This document shows positions 51,704-60,346 of a stretch of 64,000 nt of DNA, piece by piece. The stretch comes from Halomonas sp. TA22. Lineage in GTDB: Bacteria > Pseudomonadota > Gammaproteobacteria > Pseudomonadales > Halomonadaceae. A program made the position numbers and the translations under genes. The notes under the pieces are model-generated. The model worked only from the letters and a program-made list of their open reading frames with translations, ran no database searches and was not told the DNA's origin. The stretch spans positions 2,994,517 to 3,058,516 of the forward strand of contig NZ_CP053108.1 of the NCBI RefSeq assembly GCF_013009075.1, given 5' to 3'. Every line of letters starts with the position of its first letter. The first letter of the stretch is position 1.

Positions 51704-53422
51704 CTATTCCTCACCAATCAACTTTCCATCGACGAGCGTCAATTGCCTTGTGATGCCGGGCAGTGAGGGGTGAGTGGGGTCCAGTTGATGCACGAGATAA
51801 AGCACAGTACGTCCCGCCAGCCAGTGATCGAGACGCGCTGCGATACGCGCCGCCAGCGGGGTATCCAAGCCGGAGAAGGGTTCATCGAGGATGATCACGG
51901 GAGCATCCAATAGCAGGATTCTTGCCAGCCCCAGGCGACGCGCCTGACCACCGGAAAGCTGCCTGCCCCCTTCCCCTACCGAGGTAGCGAGCTGTTGGGG
52001 CAAGGCGCGCGCCCACTCTGCCAACTCGACGAGTTCCAGCGCTTGCCACAACGCATTGTCGCTGGTATCGGCTCGGGCAAGGCGCAGGTTGGAGGCGATA
52101 CTCTCCTGGAACAGCTCGACCCGCTGGGTGAGAAAACCGATACGCAAACGCAGCGCATCCGAAGAGAGCATGCGCACGTCGATGTCATCCACGCACACCT
52201 CACCGCGCTGCGGGTCCAGCAGTCTCGTCAACAGGTGAGCCACACTACTCTTGCCGGCTCCCGACGCCCCCAGCAGCGCAATACGCTCACCACGCTCTAC
52301 CGTAAAGGAGATGTCGTCCAGGGCCGGCGTCAGGGCATCGGGATAGTGCAGTGAAACGCCCTTCAGGGCGAGCCTGGCAGGTTGCCGGGCCATCGCCTGT
52401 GGAGTGGCCGTCTGAGCAATGGCGCTGCGTGACTGCCCCAGCGTATTGAGCCGCCGCGCTGCCGCGCGGGTTGCGCCGAGCTGAGTGAACGCCGCAGGCA
52501 GCATGGCAAAGGCTTCGCCAAGGGCCAGCACGGCCAATGGCATCATCACCATCACGGGCCCCGAGAGGGCAGCCGCACTATACGCCAGTGCCGCCAGCCA
52601 TAGCGCCAGGAGCATGCCAAGCCCAATGCCGAGCCCCACCAGGGCATTGCCCAGAGCCGTGACCTGGCCAAGCCTCAGCTGATCCCGATACAGCAGCGAT
52701 TGATGCTGCTCGAGACGCTGGCGGTGGGTCGCCAGCGCGCCATAGCCGCGCAGTTCGGCAAGCCCCTGCAAATGCTCGATGGTATGGGCACGCAGGTGGT
52801 CGAGGGTAGCGACGCGCCGCTGGCTGGCATGCATGCCTAGCCACGCCTGCCCCGCTATCAGCCAGGCCCACAGCACAAGCATCGCCGCGCCCACCACGAG
52901 GCTCGTCACTGTCTCGAAGATACCGAGCAGCAGTGCAACGCCGAGCAGCGCCAGCAGCGCCACCAAGGGCGGCGCCATCAAGCGCAGGTAGAGGCTATCC
53001 ATGGTATCGATATCCGCCGTCAGGCGGTTGAGCCACTCGCTGGCACGGCGCTTGGAAAGCGTATGGGCATCGAGCCTTGCAAGCACGCGGAACATGCCGC
53101 CACGCAGGTCGGCCAATAGCCGTAGCACCGTATCGTGGTTGTAGACCCGCTCGAGATAGCGCGACACGGTGCGTGTCACGGCGAAGAAACGGATGCCACC
53201 GCCAGGCACGTAGACATCCAAACTGGCGGCGACGCCCGCTGCCAGCAGCGCGCCGGTCAACGCCGTGGCGGTAATGAACCATCCCGATAACGCCAACAGA
53301 CCGACAGCTGACGCTACCGTCAACGCGAGCAGCACGGCTCCGACGATCAAGCGACCGCGACGACGTGCCAGCAGCGCAAGCCAGGGACGCAGCTCGCGTC
53401 GCAAGGAGGTCAAAAAGGTCAT
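51704..53422 (-). CDS. cydC: Thiol exporter ABC transporter subunit CydC
   Basis: A 572-residue half-transporter with six N-terminal helices and a C-terminal ATPase: Walker A GASGAGKSS, signature LSGGQARRLGLARILLL and Walker B ILDEPFSGLD. With CydD it exports glutathione and cysteine to the periplasm, needed for assembly of the bd-type oxidase and c-type cytochromes. Its ATG overlaps the cydD stop (4 bp). It is last in the cydABDC operon. Confidence 0.95.
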   Translation of the reverse strand: MTFLTSLRRELRPWLALLARRRGRLIVGAVLLALTVASAVGLLALSGWFITATALTGALLAAGVAASLDVYVPGGGIRFFAVTRTVSRYLERVYNHDTVLRLLADLRGGMFRVLARLDAHTLSKRRASEWLNRLTADIDTMDSLYLRLMAPPLVALLALLGVALLLGIFETVTSLVVGAAMLVLWAWLIAGQAWLGMHASQRRVATLDHLRAHTIEHLQGLAELRGYGALATHRQRLEQHQSLLYRDQLRLGQVTALGNALVGLGIGLGMLLALWLAALAYSAAALSGPVMVMMPLAVLALGEAFAMLPAAFTQLGATRAAARRLNTLGQSRSAIAQTATPQAMARQPARLALKGVSLHYPDALTPALDDISFTVERGERIALLGASGAGKSSVAHLLTRLLDPQRGEVCVDDIDVRMLSSDALRLRIGFLTQRVELFQESIASNLRLARADTSDNALWQALELVELAEWARALPQQLATSVGEGGRQLSGGQARRLGLARILLLDAPVIILDEPFSGLDTPLAARIAARLDHWLAGRTVLYLVHQLDPTHPSLPGITRQLTLVDGKLIGEE

Positions 53423-55125
53423 TTTGATGCCTCCACAATCTGGCCCTGCTCCAGCCTGATGACCCGCGTGGCCATGGCCATCAAGGCCGGGTGATGCGTG
53501 GCAACGACCAAGGTGCGCCCCTCCTCGAGCAGTACCTTGAGCGCCTCGATCACACGGGCTTCGCTGTGGTGATCGAGACTCGCCGTCGGCTCGTCGAGCA
53601 GTACCAGCCTGGCCGGCGATAGAAACACCCGAGCCAGGGCCAAACGCTGGGCCTGGCCACCGGAGAGCCCCACCCCACGCTCCCCCACCGAGGTGGCCAA
53701 GCCTTGAGGCAAGCGCGCCATCAACTCACCGAGGGAGGCCTTCTCCAGCGCCTCGTGTAGCTGCGCGTCGCCGGTATCGGGCGATGCCAGACGCAGGTTG
53801 TCGGCAATGGTTCCCTGGACGATCAACGGACGCTGGTCCATCCAGGCGAATCCCCGCGGCGAGGCCACCGTCACCTGACCGCTCTCGGGCGCCACGAAAC
53901 CAGCAATTACCTGCAGCAGAGTCGACTTTCCGGCCCCGGATGGCCCGGTAAGCGCCAAAATGGCTCCATGGGGCAGCGTTAGATCGAGCGGCCCAAGTAC
54001 TCGGCCACGCCCGGCATGCGACACGCAGACGTCGCTCAGCCGCACCATGATGGACTCGTCTACGCGCGTGGCCTCTCCTTGCGCCACGACACAGGGCACC
54101 GTTGGAGGCGCCTCGGGCAACGGCTCGTTGAGAAGCGCCACCAAGCCATCGGCAGCGCCAAGGGCCGCGGCACGATCATGATAGTGCTGCGACAGGGTGC
54201 GCAGCGGCTGAAAGAACTCAGGCGCCAGCAGCAGGATCAACAACCCGCTGAACAGAGTGAGCTCCGGCGAGGGGCCATAATCGATATATCCAAGCAGCCC
54301 GAAACCGATGTAGATCGCCAAGACCGCAATCGCGATCGACGCGAAGAACTCAAGCACCGCGGAGGAGAGAAAGGCCAGGCGCAAGGTACGCATGCTGCGT
54401 TGACGGTAGTCATCGGCGGCGGCGAACACCTCCTCCCCCGCCTGAGCGGTACGGTTGAAGAGCTGCAGCGTGGTGATGCCGCGTACGCGATCCAGAAAAT
54501 GCCCGGCCAGCCGCGTTACGGCACCGAACTGCTCGCGATTGAGTCGCTCGGCCCCCATTCCCACCAAGGCCATGAAGAGAGGGATCAGAGGAGCGGAGAG
54601 CAGCAGGAAGATCGCCGCCAGCCAGTCGAGCATGAGCACCACGACAAGGATCACCAGCGGCAGCAGCAGTGCCAGTCGCAACTGCGGCAGAAAGCGGGCA
54701 AAGTATCCCTCCAGCGCCTCGACCTGTTCGACCAATTGCCCACCAAGTCCAGCACTGTGGCGACTCGCCAGACGCACCGGCCCCAGCGCCTCGAGATGAT
54801 CGAGCAGCGCATGCCTTGCCATGGTGCGAATCCTCAGACTGGTCTGCTGCGATAGCACCTCCTGGCACCATTGCGCCAGCGCCCGCAATACCAGCACAAG
54901 CACGAGTGCCGCAAAGCCCCATGCCAGCTCGAAGGGCGTCTTGCCCTCCACCAGTACCGCACTGATGATCCAGGCCAGCAACCCCATCTGGACAATCGTC
55001 GCCATGCCCACCACCAGACCGACCAGCATTGCCAAGCCAAGCAGGTGGCGCTGCTGGTCGGCCAGATCAGACAACCAGCGACGCGCGGTAAGGGACTCGG
55101 AGGCATCCTTGGACTTGCGCCCCAT
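53419..55125 (-). CDS. cydD: Thiol exporter ABC transporter subunit CydD
   Basis: A 568-residue half-transporter with an N-terminal six-helix membrane domain and a C-terminal ATPase. Walker A is GPSGAGKST, the signature LSGGQAQRLALARVFL, Walker B VLLDEPTASLD and the switch His in ATHHPAL. It pairs with CydC. It overlaps cydB by 4 bp at its start and cydC by 4 bp at its end, so the four cyd genes are translationally linked. Confidence 0.95.
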   Translation of the reverse strand: MGRKSKDASESLTARRWLSDLADQQRHLLGLAMLVGLVVGMATIVQMGLLAWIISAVLVEGKTPFELAWGFAALVLVLVLRALAQWCQEVLSQQTSLRIRTMARHALLDHLEALGPVRLASRHSAGLGGQLVEQVEALEGYFARFLPQLRLALLLPLVILVVVLMLDWLAAIFLLLSAPLIPLFMALVGMGAERLNREQFGAVTRLAGHFLDRVRGITTLQLFNRTAQAGEEVFAAADDYRQRSMRTLRLAFLSSAVLEFFASIAIAVLAIYIGFGLLGYIDYGPSPELTLFSGLLILLLAPEFFQPLRTLSQHYHDRAAALGAADGLVALLNEPLPEAPPTVPCVVAQGEATRVDESIMVRLSDVCVSHAGRGRVLGPLDLTLPHGAILALTGPSGAGKSTLLQVIAGFVAPESGQVTVASPRGFAWMDQRPLIVQGTIADNLRLASPDTGDAQLHEALEKASLGELMARLPQGLATSVGERGVGLSGGQAQRLALARVFLSPARLVLLDEPTASLDHHSEARVIEALKVLLEEGRTLVVATHHPALMAMATRVIRLEQGQIVEASK

Positions 55126-55127
55126 GC

Positions 55128-56138
55128 TCAGTGGTAGCCCTCACCAACCCTGACCTTGCCGCGAAAGACCCAATAGGACCAGAAGGTGTAGCCGAGCACG
55201 AAAGGCAGCACGAAGAGCACGCCAATCAGCAGGAAGAGCTGCGAACCCGGCGCTGATGCGGCATCCCAGATGGTGTAATCCGGCGGCACGATCATCGGCC
55301 ACTTGCTTACCACCAGACCCAGATAGGTGAACAGGAACATGCCGAGCGTGCCCAGGAAGGGAATCAGTTCGCGACGCTGCCTGACCGCCCAGAAGACGCT
55401 GAACATGCACAGCAGTGCCAGTGCCGGCAACACCCAGATCAGGCGAATGTGACCGAACCAGCGCTCCCAGACCACGGGATTGACGAAGGGGGTCCAGAAG
55501 CTGATGATCACGAAGATCACCAGCACCGCCAGCAGTAGCGGCAGAGTCAGCTTGTAGGCCCAGGCCTGAATGTAGCCTTCGGACTTCAGAATCAACCAGG
55601 TGGTCCCCAGCAGCGCATAGCCGATCATGATGCCGATGCCGGTCAGGATGGTGAATGGTGTCAACCACTCGAATGGCCCGCCGACAAAGACGCCATTCTC
55701 GGTATTGAAGCCTTGGATGTAGGTACCGACGACTGCCCCCTGGGCGAAGGCGGCGATTGCCGACCCCCAGCTGAAAGCCCGGTTCCACCAGCGTCGATTA
55801 CGCTGGTCACGGCGCGACTTGAAGCGTAGCTCGAAGGCCACGCCGCGAAACACCAACCCGGCGAGCATCAGAAATACGCCGATATAGAGCGCCGGCAAAA
55901 ATACCGAGTAGACCAGCGGAAAAGCGCCGAGCAGTCCGGCACCACCCAACACCAGCCAAGTCTCGTTGCCATCCCATACCGGCGCTACCGTGTTCATCAT
56001 CACATCTCGCGCATCTTCATCCGGGGCGAAGGGAAAAAGAATTCCAAGCCCCAGGTCGAAGCCATCCATGAGCACGTACATCATGATGCCAAAGCCAATG
56101 ATGAGTGCCCATATCACTGACAAATCGAATGTTTCCAT
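55128..56138 (-). CDS. cydB: Cytochrome bd-type ubiquinol oxidase subunit II
   Basis: A 336-residue membrane subunit with about eight helices. The CydB landmarks VLMDGFDLGLGILFPF and APVWDGNETWLVLGGAGLLGAFPLVYS are exact, and the C-terminal GYTFWSYWVFRGKV is typical. It starts 3 bases after the cydA stop. No cydX-like small gene lies between cydB and cydD. With the short-loop CydA it forms the oxidase that reduces oxygen to water at low oxygen or in the presence of cyanide or nitric oxide. Confidence 0.96.
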   Translation of the reverse strand: METFDLSVIWALIIGFGIMMYVLMDGFDLGLGILFPFAPDEDARDVMMNTVAPVWDGNETWLVLGGAGLLGAFPLVYSVFLPALYIGVFLMLAGLVFRGVAFELRFKSRRDQRNRRWWNRAFSWGSAIAAFAQGAVVGTYIQGFNTENGVFVGGPFEWLTPFTILTGIGIMIGYALLGTTWLILKSEGYIQAWAYKLTLPLLLAVLVIFVIISFWTPFVNPVVWERWFGHIRLIWVLPALALLCMFSVFWAVRQRRELIPFLGTLGMFLFTYLGLVVSKWPMIVPPDYTIWDAASAPGSQLFLLIGVLFVLPFVLGYTFWSYWVFRGKVRVGEGYH

Positions 56139-56141
56139 GAC

Positions 56142-57554
56142 TCAGCCCTCTCCCTTGGTCGGATTTTCGTCAAAGGGAATATCAGTTGCCGACCACGGCC
56201 GCTTGGGACTCTCGAAGTCGTCGACAAGCGCCTCCTCATCCTTATCCTTCATGCCATAGCGAATGACCCGGGTGAGGTAATAGGTTCCGGCATAGAAGAT
56301 CACGCCGTAGACCGACATGTAGCCGATGAGCGTGAACAGCGCCATGCCCCCGGTCAGCGACGGTGTCAAACCCTCGGCATGGGTGACCATGCCGTAGACA
56401 AGCCAGGGCGCACGGCCCGACTCGGTAGTGACCCAACCCGCCAGCACGGCAATGAAAGGCGCGACGGACATCAGCCTGAGCAGCTGCAGATAGGGGCGGG
56501 ATTCATAGAGCTTGCCGCCGCGGCGCAGCCACAGGCCGGCCAGCGACACGGCGATCATCAGCAGCCCCAGGCCCACCATCAGGCGGAACGACCAGAACAC
56601 CAGCCACACCGGTGGCTGCTCCTCGGGCGGTGCCTCGAGGATGCCGGGCACCTCGCCATACAGCTCATGGGTCAGGATCAAGCTCGCGAGATACGGTATC
56701 GCGATCTCGAAGCGGTTCTCCTGGCGCTGCTGATCCGGCCAGGCAAACAGCAAAAACGGCGCCCCTTCCAAGGTTTCCCAATTACCCTCCATGGCCGCCA
56801 GCTTGGTGGGTTGATACTCCAGGGTATTGAGGCCATGGAAATCGCCCATCAGCGCCTGGGAGGGGGTCAGCACCAGCAGCAGCCAAAGGCACATCGACAG
56901 CGCTTTCTTGTTGGCTTCGACATCCCGTCCGCGCAGCAGATACCAGGCACTCACGCCCGCCACCACGAAACCGCCGGTAATGAAGGATGCCAAGGCCATA
57001 TGCCCCAGGCGGAACGGGAAGGAGGGGTTGAAGATCGCCTCGCGCCAGGAGGTGACATGAAAGGTGCCATCCACCAGTTCAACCCCGGCGGGGGTATGCA
57101 GCCAGCTATTGGCGGAGAGGATCCAGAAGGTCGAGATGAAGGTGCCCAGCGCCACCATGCAGGCGGCGAAGAGATGCACGCCCTGGGGCACCCTGCCTCG
57201 CCCGAACAGCAGCACGCCGAGAAATGCCGCCTCGAGGAAGAACGCCGTGATGACCTCGTAGCTGAGCATGGGACCTATGAAGTTAGCGGCGGACTGCGAG
57301 AAATTGCTCCAGTTGGTGCCGAACTGGAACGACATCACGATGCCCGACACCACCCCCATGCCGAATACCACGGCAAATCCCTTGGTCCAGAAGATCGCCA
57401 GACGCTCCCAGGCCTGATTCCCGGTCTTGTAGAACAGCGCATGCAACAAGGCGATGTAGGACGCCAAACCGATCGTGAAAACCGGAAAAATGGCGTGAAA
57501 GGAGACTACGAACGCGAACTGAATTCGCGATAAAAGTAGCGGATCAAGCTCCAT
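56142..57554 (-). CDS. cydA: Cytochrome bd-type ubiquinol oxidase subunit I, short Q-loop (CioA-like)
   Basis: A 470-residue haem-bearing subunit. The haem-ligand His of SFHAIFPV and the conserved GRVPQGVHL and WLHTPAGVE regions are present. The quinol loop contains EYQPTKLAAMEG, but the following insertion of long-loop CydA (about 60 residues in E. coli, total 522) is missing: only some 20-25 residues separate IPYLASLILT from PPVWLVFWSFRLMVG. This is the CIO-type, often cyanide-insensitive form. The start at 57554 has GGGAGAG upstream. It is first in the cydABDC operon. Confidence 0.95.
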   Translation of the reverse strand: MELDPLLLSRIQFAFVVSFHAIFPVFTIGLASYIALLHALFYKTGNQAWERLAIFWTKGFAVVFGMGVVSGIVMSFQFGTNWSNFSQSAANFIGPMLSYEVITAFFLEAAFLGVLLFGRGRVPQGVHLFAACMVALGTFISTFWILSANSWLHTPAGVELVDGTFHVTSWREAIFNPSFPFRLGHMALASFITGGFVVAGVSAWYLLRGRDVEANKKALSMCLWLLLVLTPSQALMGDFHGLNTLEYQPTKLAAMEGNWETLEGAPFLLFAWPDQQRQENRFEIAIPYLASLILTHELYGEVPGILEAPPEEQPPVWLVFWSFRLMVGLGLLMIAVSLAGLWLRRGGKLYESRPYLQLLRLMSVAPFIAVLAGWVTTESGRAPWLVYGMVTHAEGLTPSLTGGMALFTLIGYMSVYGVIFYAGTYYLTRVIRYGMKDKDEEALVDDFESPKRPWSATDIPFDENPTKGEG

Positions 57555-57891
57555 ATCACTCTCCCTAATGGGGCTTAGCAGTTGATCGTCATCGCCGCCG
57601 ATGCGGAGGGGGCGGTGAATCACGAGCGCTTCCTGCGCAGGTGTCACCCACCTTGATTATCACTCGGGTTCGCCCAGGCGAACCGTTGCGCATTTCGATA
57701 CGGCAGATTTCAGGGTAGCAGCGCTTGCCGTCGAGAGCGTCGTCACGATGACCGACATCTCGGGACAAGCGTAGACTTTCGTCATGTTACGGAGATAACC
57801 ACTTGAATAGAAGGCAAGTTCGAGGCTCCCCCCTGTGTCGTGTCGTCGCATCTCTTGCCAGAGCCGCTTTTTGCTAAGCGCCAGGTTTATC
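57555..57891. other. 337 bp intergenic region upstream of cydA
   Basis: No credible gene is seen here. A 63-codon open frame on the minus strand (57660-57851) lacks a ribosome site and recognisable content. The region holds the presumed cydA promoter and an 18 bp palindrome (listed separately). A degenerate FNR-like sequence TTGATCGTCATCGC lies at 57582-57595, probably inside the leader. It also holds the downstream end of the antiporter transcript, with no convincing intrinsic terminator. Confidence 0.7.
57656..57684 (-). promoter_or_regulatory. Putative cydA promoter with overlapping palindromic operator
   Basis: Read on the minus strand, GATAAT (57661 to 57656) is a good -10. The perfect palindrome GGTTCGCC-CA-GGCGAACC (57667-57684) covers the -35 and spacer just upstream. 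A predicted start near 57649 leaves a leader of about 95 bases. The -35 itself (GGTTCG) is poor, so the palindrome may bind a regulator that governs the promoter. Assigned by symmetry and spacing only. Confidence 0.45.
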
Positions 57892-58872
57892 TCAAGCCTG
57901 CAGCACGGTACTCACCAAATAGCCACTATAGGCCAGGAAAAGGAGCAGCAATCCCCCGCCCTCCCAGCGGTTGATACGCCCAGGACGCCCATGCCAACCC
58001 ATGGCGAAAAAGGCCAGCAACAACGTCATCACTGCCATGACGACCCAGTCCCGCGTCAACACCTCGGCGCCGACGTCGATTGGGCTGATGACCCCAGCCA
58101 ATCCAACGACGGCCAGCGTATTGAAGAGATTCGAGCCGACCACATTACCCAGCACAAGGTCATGCTCGCCTCGACGCAGCGCACTGATCGAGGAGGCCAG
58201 CTCGGGCAAGGAGGTGCCGATCGCCACCACCGTCAGGCCGATGATGAGATCGCTGATGCCGAAGGCCTGGGCGATCTCCACCGCTCCCCACACCAGGATG
58301 CGCGAGCCGACGATCAGTAATCCCAGACCGATCAATGTCCATGTCAGCGCCCGCGGCAACGACATTGGCCTGACCTCCAGGCTCTCCTCCGTATCACTAC
58401 TCAGTGCATCCACACCAGCACCAGCTCGACGGCTCCTCCACAGGCTGAAGCCGATGAAAAGTGCAAGTAGGGTCAGCAGCACCCCCGCTTCACCAAGGCT
58501 GATAACGCCATCGCGTAACTGCCAGGCGGCAAGCAGGGTGGCTCCGCCCAGCACCGGCAGCTCCTGACGCAGGACCTGAGAGTGCACCGCCAGAGGCGAT
58601 AACAAGGCGACCAGTCCGAGAATCAGCCCTATATTGGTGATGTTCGAGCCATAGGCATTGCCGAGCGCCAGGCCGGGATTGCCTTGCGAGGCTGCCAGTG
58701 CCGATACCAACAGCTCCGGAGCCGAGGTGCCAAAACCTATCACCAGCATGCCGATCAATAATGGCGACAGGCCCAGATGCCGCGACGTGGCTGCGGCCCC
58801 CTCTACGAAACGCTCGGCGCTCCAGACCAACAGCACCAGACCCACCAGCATGGCCACTAGCGGCAATAGCAT
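57892..58872 (-). CDS. Calcium/sodium antiporter (CaCA family, YrbG-like)
   Basis: A 326-residue inner-membrane exchanger with about ten helices in two inverted repeats. Each repeat carries the ion-binding alpha motif: GFGTSAPELLVSALAA with GNAYGSNITNIGLILG, and AIGTSLPELASSISAL with GNVVGSNLFNTLAVVG. The length matches E. coli YrbG (325). The ATG at 58872 has AGGAGCG upstream. The frame continues far upstream over pqiA without meaning. It is divergent from pqiA. Confidence 0.93.
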   Translation of the reverse strand: MLLPLVAMLVGLVLLVWSAERFVEGAAATSRHLGLSPLLIGMLVIGFGTSAPELLVSALAASQGNPGLALGNAYGSNITNIGLILGLVALLSPLAVHSQVLRQELPVLGGATLLAAWQLRDGVISLGEAGVLLTLLALFIGFSLWRSRRAGAGVDALSSDTEESLEVRPMSLPRALTWTLIGLGLLIVGSRILVWGAVEIAQAFGISDLIIGLTVVAIGTSLPELASSISALRRGEHDLVLGNVVGSNLFNTLAVVGLAGVISPIDVGAEVLTRDWVVMAVMTLLLAFFAMGWHGRPGRINRWEGGGLLLLFLAYSGYLVSTVLQA

Positions 58873-58932
58873 CTTTTTAACGCTCCTGACAGGTTCATGA
58901 GTGGAAACGAAAAACACATTCGGCAACGAATG

Positions 58933-58960
58933 TTTAATTGCAGTGTCACAGTGGCATAAT
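58933..58960 (+). promoter_or_regulatory. Putative pqiABC promoter
   Basis: TTTAAT (58933-58938) and CATAAT (58955-58960) are separated by 16 bp in an AT-rich stretch between the divergent antiporter and pqiA. A start near 58967 would leave a short leader before the ATG at 58988. Confidence 0.45.
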
Positions 58961-58987
58961 GCCATGAGTAGGGTAATTCTCATCCCT

Positions 58988-60346
58988 ATGTTCACTTGCG
59001 CCAGGACGCCAATATTGCCCCCTGACCACCCGTTGACCGCCTCACATAGACCGTACGCGCAGGCGAGCTTCCAACGCATCTCGCGCCGGCGGCTACGCGC
59101 CTGCCATGAATGCGACCTGGTCGTATCGCTACCGCCGTTACGGGCCGGCGAGAAGGCTGACTGTCCACGTTGTGGGCATACCCTCGTCAAGCGGCACTTT
59201 CGTCCGGCCCAACGCAGCCTGGCCCTGGCGATCAGTGCTCTGATCGCCTTGATGATGGCCGTCTCCTTTCCTTTTGTCAGCTTCCAAGTTGGCGGCATCG
59301 GCAATCGCATCGAGCTCACCCAGACGGCGACCAGTCTCATCGGCTTCGATCAACCCCTGGTCGCCATCGGCGTGGCGTTGACCATCGTCGTACTGCCTGC
59401 CCTTTACCTGTGCGGCGTTATCTGGCTGCAGATCGGACTGCTGCAGAAAGACCCCCTGCCCTTCAGCCGCGGCATTGCTCGCTCCCTGGCGCACCTTCAT
59501 CCGTGGATGATGGCGGATGTCTTCATCATTGGCGCCCTGGTGAGCCTGATCAAGGTAGCCGGCATGGCCCAGATCGAGCTGGGACTGGCGTTCTGGGCCT
59601 TCTGCCTGTTTGCGATACTGCTGCTCTATACCACCCAATCCATTGACAGTGATTGGATGTGGTTCTCGTTGGCCGGTGAGCCATTGGCTCCCGAAGGCAC
59701 ACGCACTGGCGAGACCGCCCAGGCGCAGCAGATGACTGGCTGCCCCACCTGCGGCCTGGTCAATCGACTCTCGCCTGCGGGTCGCGGCCAGTGTCAACGC
59801 TGTGGCGAGCGTCTGCATGCCCGCCTGCCGCAAAGCTTGCAACGCACCTGGGCACTGCTGGCAGCATCGGTGATCATGTACATTCCTGCCAATCTTTACC
59901 CCATCATGACCACCACTACGCTGGGCCAGAGCACGCCCTCTACCATCATCGGTGGCGTGATAGAGCTTTGGCAGATGGGGGATTGGCCGGTGGCCGCCGT
60001 GATTTTCGTCGCCAGTGTCGTCGTACCGGTGGGGAAACTGCTGGCACTCGCCTGGCTCTGCCTGATGGTCGGTCGCAGTCATGAGCTGAAGGGCGTCACT
60101 CGTACCCGCCTCTATCGCATCACGGAATTCATCGGGCGCTGGTCGATGGTCGATGTCTTCGTGGTCGCCATGCTGGTGGCGCTGATTCGTGCCGGTGCCC
60201 TGATGTCCATCACACCCGGCCCCGCCGCGTTGGCCTTCGGTGCCGTCGTGGTACTCACCATGCTGGCCGCCACCACTTTCGACCCCCGCCTGATCTGGGA
60301 CAGCCCAAGCAGCAGGCCCGCCCGGAACGCGCAAGGAAACGTTTGA
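58988..60346 (+). CDS. pqiA: Intermembrane transport protein PqiA
   Basis: A 452-residue inner-membrane protein of the PqiABC lipid-transport system. It has two repeats, each a cytoplasmic CxxC-CxxC zinc-ribbon-like domain (CHEC with CPRC; CPTC with CQRC) followed by about four helices. E. coli PqiA (417) has the same plan. The start is uncertain: 58988 fits the predicted promoter, while an ATG at 58964 and a GTG at 58901 are in frame. The extra N-terminal ~40 residues are not conserved. Its stop touches the pqiB start. Confidence 0.9.
   Translation: MFTCARTPILPPDHPLTASHRPYAQASFQRISRRRLRACHECDLVVSLPPLRAGEKADCPRCGHTLVKRHFRPAQRSLALAISALIALMMAVSFPFVSFQVGGIGNRIELTQTATSLIGFDQPLVAIGVALTIVVLPALYLCGVIWLQIGLLQKDPLPFSRGIARSLAHLHPWMMADVFIIGALVSLIKVAGMAQIELGLAFWAFCLFAILLLYTTQSIDSDWMWFSLAGEPLAPEGTRTGETAQAQQMTGCPTCGLVNRLSPAGRGQCQRCGERLHARLPQSLQRTWALLAASVIMYIPANLYPIMTTTTLGQSTPSTIIGGVIELWQMGDWPVAAVIFVASVVVPVGKLLALAWLCLMVGRSHELKGVTRTRLYRITEFIGRWSMVDVFVVAMLVALIRAGALMSITPGPAALAFGAVVVLTMLAATTFDPRLIWDSPSSRPARNAQGNV

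Noticed and set aside
56379-57533. A 384-codon open frame opposite cydA
   Set aside because: Low-complexity, Gln/His/Arg-rich translation without domains; cydA on the other strand is certain.
57660-57851. A 63-codon minus-strand frame in the gap upstream of cydA
   Set aside because: It has no ribosome site and no family resemblance, and it overlaps the predicted promoter and palindrome.
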